Source: Saccoglossus kowalevskii (lineage: Eukaryota; Hemichordata; Enteropneusta; Harrimaniidae). From it: a stretch of DNA of 21,123 bases. Position 1 is the stretch's first letter. Each line of letters starts with the position of its first letter. The notes under the pieces are model-generated. The model was given only the letters and a program-made list of their open reading frames with translations, searched no databases and was not told the origin of the DNA. Location of the stretch: NCBI RefSeq assembly GCF_000003605.2, contig NW_003111475.1, positions 157,632 to 178,754 of the forward strand, read 5' to 3'. The translations under genes were made by a program, and so were the position numbers. Of this stretch, positions 20,501 to 21,123 are shown piece after piece.

Positions 20501-21034
20501 AATATAGTATTGAATAGATGTAAAGTACGTTTTGTAGACAAGTACTTGTATCAACGCTGCGAGAGGGTTTGCTGATGACATCAAATCGGCAAATGAAATG
20601 TTTCTTTTTCAGAGACAATGAGTTAATTCACTCATTACTGAGATGAAATTAAATTATCTCTGTTTCAGAGCTACTGCACTCCCACATTTATTTTGTGGTT
20701 TGTTTACACAAAAAGTTGGATTAATCTGGTCTATGCTGCATATTATTACGCTCTTAGAATTTAGCTTAAACCTGACCATGAGTGGAATGTGTTTAACTGC
20801 AAAAGTACTGCAGATTTAAAGTGAGAATCAATTGATTTTGTCTGAACACTGATACCATCAAATCTTTGTTAAAAATAAAGATGAGATCATGTAGTATGAC
20901 ACTTACATCAATTCTGTAGTTGTTATCATGCTTTTTATGAACCACTGCCGTAAAGTTATTAGGATTTGCTTTGGGTAGTTTACTCTCTTCATCCAGCTGG
21001 TCCAATATACCACCTGGTTTTAATTCTATCATGT
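5347..21034 (-). CDS. MYO6: Unconventional myosin VI, 3' part (15 exons, 5'-partial)
   Basis: Joined coding exons, in transcript order: 21034-20907, 20099-20004, 19119-18828, 17314-17184, 16611-16404, 15158-15006, 13734-13637, 12816-12608, 12098-11940, 10696-10598, 10094-10020, 8450-8347, 8110-7970, 6423-6172, 5534-5347. Total 2333 nt, with phases consistent at all 14 junctions, giving 777 residues and TAA. Myosin VI is the actin motor that moves toward pointed (minus) ends, working in endocytosis, membrane tethering and actin organisation. Family marks visible here: [12 protein letters not shown], the reverse-gear insert after the converter, one IQ motif, a charged single alpha-helix, the RRL and WWY cargo motifs and a conserved C-terminus. 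The N-terminal motor half lies outside the window. The identification is very secure; exon ends come from GT/AG sites and homology, not from transcripts. Residue numbers in the exon entries count from the split Asp codon at 21034. Confidence 0.97.
5612..5850. repeat. 38-bp tandem array in MYO6 last intron
   Basis: About six imperfect copies of a 38-bp unit with catgaccccctaaaggtca then tacatcctggtattttatg; the outer copies are more diverged. It accounts for the open frame at 5724-5984. Each unit has TGACC and GGTCA facing outward seven bases apart. Confidence 0.85.
5852..5877. repeat. C16-A10 homopolymer tract
   Basis: 16 C then 10 A immediately after the 38-bp array; in the MYO6 pre-mRNA it reads U10 G16. 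Confidence 0.9.
6172..6423 (-). CDS. MYO6: MYO6 coding exon 14 of window (C-terminal cargo domain, WWY motif)
   Basis: Completes Ala632, then residues 633-715 plus one base. The acceptor is cgccttacag and the donor GTAAAT (6171-6166). A variable Pro/Ala-rich linker ([17 protein letters not shown]) precedes [17 protein letters not shown], then [21 protein letters not shown] (about 688-690) is the motif that binds Dab2-type clathrin adaptors. The exon starts before the first Met, six codons after the acceptor. Confidence 0.96.
6625..6810. mobile_element. MITE-like element, degenerate 5' end
   Basis: The right end gagtttacagta and adjacent aaaatagcaaaattaaaa match the right half of the 1620-1811 element, and tactattttgag also matches its interior. 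The left end is only loosely TAC-like. About 186 bp, in MYO6 intron 13, directly next to the 40-bp array. Confidence 0.5.
6821..7224. repeat. Perfect 40-bp tandem array, 10.1 copies
   Basis: The unit is attgggtttgtatatcgact followed by catcaaattacctatgactt. I see no base difference between copies across 404 bp. There are no spacers and no associated genes. It lies in MYO6 intron 13 (6424-7969). Confidence 0.98.
7970..8110 (-). CDS. MYO6: MYO6 coding exon 13 of window (RRL adaptor motif, basic lipid site)
   Basis: Completes Glu585, then residues 586-631 plus one base. The acceptor is gttttccag and the donor GTACGT (7969-7964). [18 protein letters not shown] is essentially invariant with vertebrates. 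RRL (about residues 598-600) is the motif that binds GIPC, optineurin and NDP52-type adaptors; WKSKNRKR (606-613) corresponds to the basic patch reported to bind PtdIns(4,5)P2. It ends [10 protein letters not shown]. Confidence 0.96.
8347..8450 (-). CDS. MYO6: MYO6 coding exon 12 of window (start of cargo-binding tail)
   Basis: Completes Arg550, then residues 551-584 plus one base. The acceptor is cattacttag and the donor GTAAGT (8346-8341). [15 protein letters not shown] leads into [19 protein letters not shown], nearly identical to the human [19 protein letters not shown]. This starts the conserved globular cargo-binding part of the tail. Confidence 0.96.
8819..8914. repeat. 23-bp tandem array, 4.2 copies
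   Basis: The unit ttagaaatagtctctgattt plus cat repeats without change at 8819, 8842, 8865 and 8888, then breaks at ttagagtgtc. In MYO6 intron 11. Confidence 0.95.
8915..10019. other. Rest of MYO6 intron 11, no exon recognised
   Basis: AT-rich. I looked on the minus strand for the vertebrate-type linker between the MIU and the tail and found no candidate. A short fold-back is at 9441-9488. Confidence 0.4.
9441..9488. repeat. Short inverted repeat (10-bp stem)
   Basis: tgtaaactgc (9441-9450) is the exact reverse complement of gcagtttaca (9479-9488), with a partly complementary interior (ttttca / tgaaa). The right edge resembles the TTTACAGTA MITE end. Confidence 0.6.
10020..10094 (-). CDS. 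MYO6: MYO6 coding exon 11 of window (Pro/Met/Gln linker, likely cassette)
   Basis: 75 nt, split codons at both ends (AG|C Ser525; AG|A Arg550), phase 2/2, so it can be included or skipped without changing frame. The acceptor is tttctccag; the donor is GTGCTA (10019-10014), weaker than the others. It encodes [20 protein letters not shown] and QASP, with PMQ three times. I know of no vertebrate counterpart, but it sits where vertebrate MYO6 has its alternatively spliced tail region. Supported by splice sites and phase only. Confidence 0.7.
10402..10453 (+). promoter_or_regulatory. Pair of CTCF-core-like motifs
   Basis: CTAGAGGGCGC (10405-10415) matches the SYAGRKGGCRS core at all 11 positions but lacks the upstream CCA; TTAGAGGGCGC (10443-10453) matches 10 of 11. 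Same strand, 38 bp apart, in MYO6 intron 10. Otherwise this intron is A-rich with nothing recognised. Confidence 0.25.
10598..10696 (-). CDS. MYO6: MYO6 coding exon 10 of window (MIU-like ubiquitin-binding helix)
   Basis: Completes Arg492, then residues 493-524 plus two bases. The acceptor is cgcttcag and the donor GTAGGC (10597-10592). [20 protein letters not shown] aligns with the human ERRDRELALRIAQSEAE segment, the motif interacting with ubiquitin (MIU) in myosin VI. The exon then turns acidic ([11 protein letters not shown]). The longest open frame here runs on another phase and is not the protein. Confidence 0.9.
10861..11857. mobile_element. Non-autonomous TA-flanked DNA transposon (997 bp)
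   Basis: CCGGATTCTGCCGTAAATTC at 10861-10880 is mirrored by the reverse complement of 11838-11857 with two C/T differences, and the match continues through cgcccag. TA flanks both ends (10859-10860 and 11858-11859), as for the Tc1/mariner superfamily. Subterminal cgcccagggc and gcgatttttc motifs recur in both halves. No open frame of 60 codons lies inside, so no transposase. In MYO6 intron 9, its right end 82 bp from the exon 9 donor. Confidence 0.85.
11940..12098 (-). CDS. MYO6: MYO6 coding exon 9 of window (single alpha-helix)
   Basis: Completes Ile439, then residues 440-491 plus two bases. The acceptor is gtgtacag and the donor GTAATT (11939-11934). [18 protein letters not shown] and similar charged repeats continue the SAH with an i/i+4 alternation of acidic and basic residues, ending RQMEEEKK. 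There are almost no hydrophobic residues, which favours a lone helix over a coiled coil. The other strand is also open here, but only as a mirror of the GAA/GAG-rich codons. Confidence 0.93.
12099..12607. other. MYO6 intron 8, nothing recognised
   Basis: AT-rich, with a short aaataaataaataa run near 12384. No repeat boundary or exon-like segment found. Confidence 0.4.
12608..12816 (-). CDS. MYO6: MYO6 coding exon 8 of window (proximal tail, start of single alpha-helix)
   Basis: Residues 370-438 plus two bases. The acceptor is cctttttcag and the donor GTGAGT (12607-12602). It starts [20 protein letters not shown] and becomes a dense Glu/Lys/Arg helix ([20 protein letters not shown]), the first half of the single alpha-helix (SAH) that lengthens the lever arm in this class. 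The true exon starts three codons before the first methionine, directly after the acceptor. Confidence 0.93.
12817..13636. other. MYO6 intron 7, nothing recognised
   Basis: AT-rich. The open frame that overlaps 13548-13745 on the plus strand is a shadow of coding exon 7 plus intron. Confidence 0.4.
13637..13734 (-). CDS. MYO6: MYO6 coding exon 7 of window (proximal tail)
   Basis: Completes Val337 (G|TG), then residues 338-369. The acceptor is cttttcag and the donor GTGAGC (13636-13631). [20 protein letters not shown] and [10 protein letters not shown] align with the human proximal tail ([21 protein letters not shown] region), the three-helix bundle that acts as a lever-arm extension. Primary identity is low but the phase, position and lysine-rich helical pattern fit. 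Confidence 0.85.
13971..14160. mobile_element. MITE-like element (190 bp), TACTNTAAA ends
   Basis: The left end TACTCTAAATACT with ttattttcgct is matched by the right end agcgaaaattaattcc with agtattttacagta (14160). The central part has repeated cagtgaaaat motifs. No coding capacity. In MYO6 intron 6. Confidence 0.7.
14596..14680 (-). pseudogene. Decayed copy of the MYO6 IQ-exon 3' half (relic exon)
   Basis: 14612-14640 matches 15030-15058 of coding exon 6 at 23 of 29 bases, with five of six differences being transitions. The similarity extends with small gaps to about 14680 (counterpart of the KKHRPR region). In the exon's frame it reads LQKVSILHT against LRKVGTLRT, then a stop (TGA) after two more codons. 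It is a broken duplicate, not a usable exon. Confidence 0.6.
14731..14760 (-). pseudogene. Second relic of the MYO6 IQ-exon end and its donor
   Basis: 14731-14758 aligns with 15004-15032 (end of coding exon 6 plus donor GT) at about 23 of 29 positions with one gap. On the minus strand it keeps CACAGTTG, an RKIG-like codon string and a GTAAAG donor-like site. Upstream similarity fades after TACTCT. Confidence 0.5.
15006..15158 (-). CDS. MYO6: MYO6 coding exon 6 of window (IQ motif, lever arm)
   Basis: Split Leu286, then residues 287-336. The acceptor is tttcacag and the donor GTGAGG (15005-15000). [15 protein letters not shown] is followed by [14 protein letters not shown]. The IQxxIRxxxxxKxxR pattern is the single calmodulin-binding IQ motif of the class. 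It continues with [18 protein letters not shown], the start of the proximal-tail helical bundle. Parts of this exon recur in decayed form in the next intron. Confidence 0.95.
15678..15865. mobile_element. MITE-like element (188 bp), long TACTGTAAA inverted ends
   Basis: The left arm tactgtaaaatctgtattaa is mirrored by the right arm ttaatgcagatttgacagta (15846-15865) with two differences, and the arms continue inward through aaagctgc/gcagcaactt. The open frames at 15600-15842 and 15709-16047 lie over it and are not genes. In MYO6 intron 5. Confidence 0.8.
15866..16403. other. Rest of MYO6 intron 5
   Basis: No exon or repeat boundary identified. Contains G-rich stretches (16110-16145, aaaggggggccc and ggaggggggctt) and a C10 run near 16300. 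Confidence 0.4.
16404..16611 (-). CDS. MYO6: MYO6 coding exon 5 of window (converter and reverse-gear insert)
   Basis: Residues 217-285 plus one base. The acceptor is cttctag and the donor GTAAGT (16403-16398). [20 protein letters not shown] and [18 protein letters not shown] form the converter. The following helix, [18 protein letters not shown], corresponds to the class-VI insert 2 ('reverse gear'), which in studied orthologues binds a calmodulin and redirects the lever arm to give minus-end motion. The spacing of the Trp and basic residues is preserved. Confidence 0.96.
16725..16884. repeat. 80-bp direct tandem duplication
   Basis: 16725-16804 and 16805-16884 are identical apart from about one base (cttatctagc / cttatttagc), so this is a recent duplication in MYO6 intron 4. 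Confidence 0.95.
16920..17160. repeat. GTGA tetranucleotide-rich tract
   Basis: Degenerate gtga/gcga repeats throughout, with a pure (GTGA)10 run at 17081-17120. It reads as TCAC repeats in the MYO6 pre-mRNA and starts about 25 nt after the exon 4 donor. The HSLT-repeat open frame here is a by-product. Confidence 0.9.
17184..17314 (-). CDS. MYO6: MYO6 coding exon 4 of window (SH1 helix to converter)
   Basis: Completes split codon Gly173, then residues 174-216. The acceptor is ctttcag and the donor GTAAGT (17183-17178). It encodes [15 protein letters not shown], a hallmark of class VI where other myosins have an SH1 cysteine and a GFPSR motif, then [18 protein letters not shown]. It ends in phase 0. 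A GTGA-rich repeat tract begins about 25 nt into the following intron. Confidence 0.96.
17880..18816 (+). repeat. Modular dispersed repeat, copy D, in MYO6 intron 3
   Basis: Four palindromic modules with caaaatggcc cores start at 18051, 18306, 18456 and 18606; the last three are spaced exactly 150 bp apart and share ataccaagtttgaacaaaat and agaaatgcttgat. The 3' end has tgattggtccaggcattt as in copy B, then the terminal hairpin GTCCCCGTTTTCGGAC (18783-18798), TGC, GTCCGAACGGGGAC (18802-18815). The left boundary is approximate. The minus-strand open frame at 18341-18775 is contained in it and is not a gene. Confidence 0.85.
18828..19119 (-). CDS. MYO6: MYO6 coding exon 3 of window (motor, actin-binding and SH2 region)
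   Basis: Residues 76-172 plus one base of the next codon. The acceptor is ttttatttacag and the donor GTAAGA (18827-18822). It opens with [15 protein letters not shown] (vertebrate VQFVEKNNDALHMSL), then a short variable loop-2-like segment, [19 protein letters not shown], the pan-myosin FIRCIKPN motif, and [14 protein letters not shown]. The Cys of QLQC matches the SH2 cysteine of conventional myosins. The donor lies almost against a dispersed repeat (17880-18816). Confidence 0.96.
19385..19398 (-). promoter_or_regulatory. CTCF-like motif
   Basis: The minus strand reads CCCATAGAGGGCAG, 12 of 14 positions of CCASYAGRKGGCRS. Sequence match only; in MYO6 intron 2. Confidence 0.2.
19397..19421. 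repeat. (GGTA)n microsatellite
   Basis: About six uninterrupted GGTA units. The rest of MYO6 intron 2 (19120-20003) shows nothing else recognisable. Confidence 0.9.
20004..20099 (-). CDS. MYO6: MYO6 coding exon 2 of window (motor domain)
   Basis: Residues 44-75, exactly 32 codons, phase 0 at both ends. The acceptor is tttcag and the donor GTGAGT (20003-19998). It encodes [19 protein letters not shown], then the near-universal myosin segment [12 protein letters not shown]. The match to animal myosin VI is close and continues directly from YRID. Confidence 0.95.
20100..20906. other. MYO6 intron 1 of window, nothing recognised
   Basis: AT-rich. The open frames at 19971-20192 and 20372-20584 are either the coding exon read into intron or chance. 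No repeat boundary found. Confidence 0.4.
20907..21034 (-). CDS. MYO6: MYO6 coding exon 1 of window (motor domain)
   Basis: Residues 1-43. The acceptor is ctatag just above 21034 and the donor is GTAAGT at 20906-20901. The exon begins with the last two bases of a split Asp codon (phase 2) and ends in phase 0 after YRID. It encodes the lower-50K stretch [16 protein letters not shown]..., with [10 protein letters not shown], matching the family's GILDxLDEE segment and its xVHxKH actin-interface region. The preceding exon lies beyond the right edge. The apparent leader upstream of the acceptor (phenylalanine-rich) is intron, not protein. Confidence 0.93.
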
Positions 21035-21123
21035 CTATAGATAAATGAAAAAAGAAATATGATATTAATAAAAGATAGAAATTGAAATTAAAGGAACACA
21101 TTGAACAAACAAACAATAACAAA

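Overview
This is eukaryotic nuclear DNA, AT-rich, with spliceosomal introns of about 0.2-1.6 kb, dispersed repeats and microsatellites. The coding content and the repeat style suggest a bilaterian invertebrate, perhaps a marine lophotrochozoan or an invertebrate deuterostome. I cannot name the phylum from the sequence alone.

The window holds one recognisable gene: the 3' part of an unconventional myosin VI (MYO6) gene on the minus strand. Fifteen coding exons can be placed between 21034 and 5347. Every junction has GT..AG ends and compatible phases, and together they encode 777 residues ending in a TAA stop. The upstream half (start codon, P-loop, switch regions, most of the motor) lies beyond the right edge. 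In transcript order the exons encode the end of the motor (20907-17184), converter, reverse-gear insert and IQ motif (16611-15006), proximal tail (13734 and the start of the exon at 12816), charged single alpha-helix (12816-11940), a ubiquitin-interacting-type helix (10696-10598), a short Pro/Met/Gln linker exon (10094-10020), and the cargo-binding tail with RRL and WWY motifs (8450-5347).

The introns carry most of the other structure: a 997-bp TA-flanked inverted-repeat transposon (10861-11857), several ~190-bp MITE-like elements with TACTGTAAA ends, a perfect ten-copy 40-bp tandem array (6821-7224), other tandem arrays, and two decayed look-alikes of the IQ exon (14596-14680 and 14731-14760). 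A modular repeat with YY1-like palindromes fills much of intron 3. Its terminal hairpin stops a few bases from a splice donor.

Downstream of the gene (1-5346) I see no second gene. The region has three more copies of the same modular repeat, one MITE and AT-rich sequence. There is no canonical poly(A) signal between the stop codon and the nearest repeat copy, so the transcript probably ends in or beyond that repeat.
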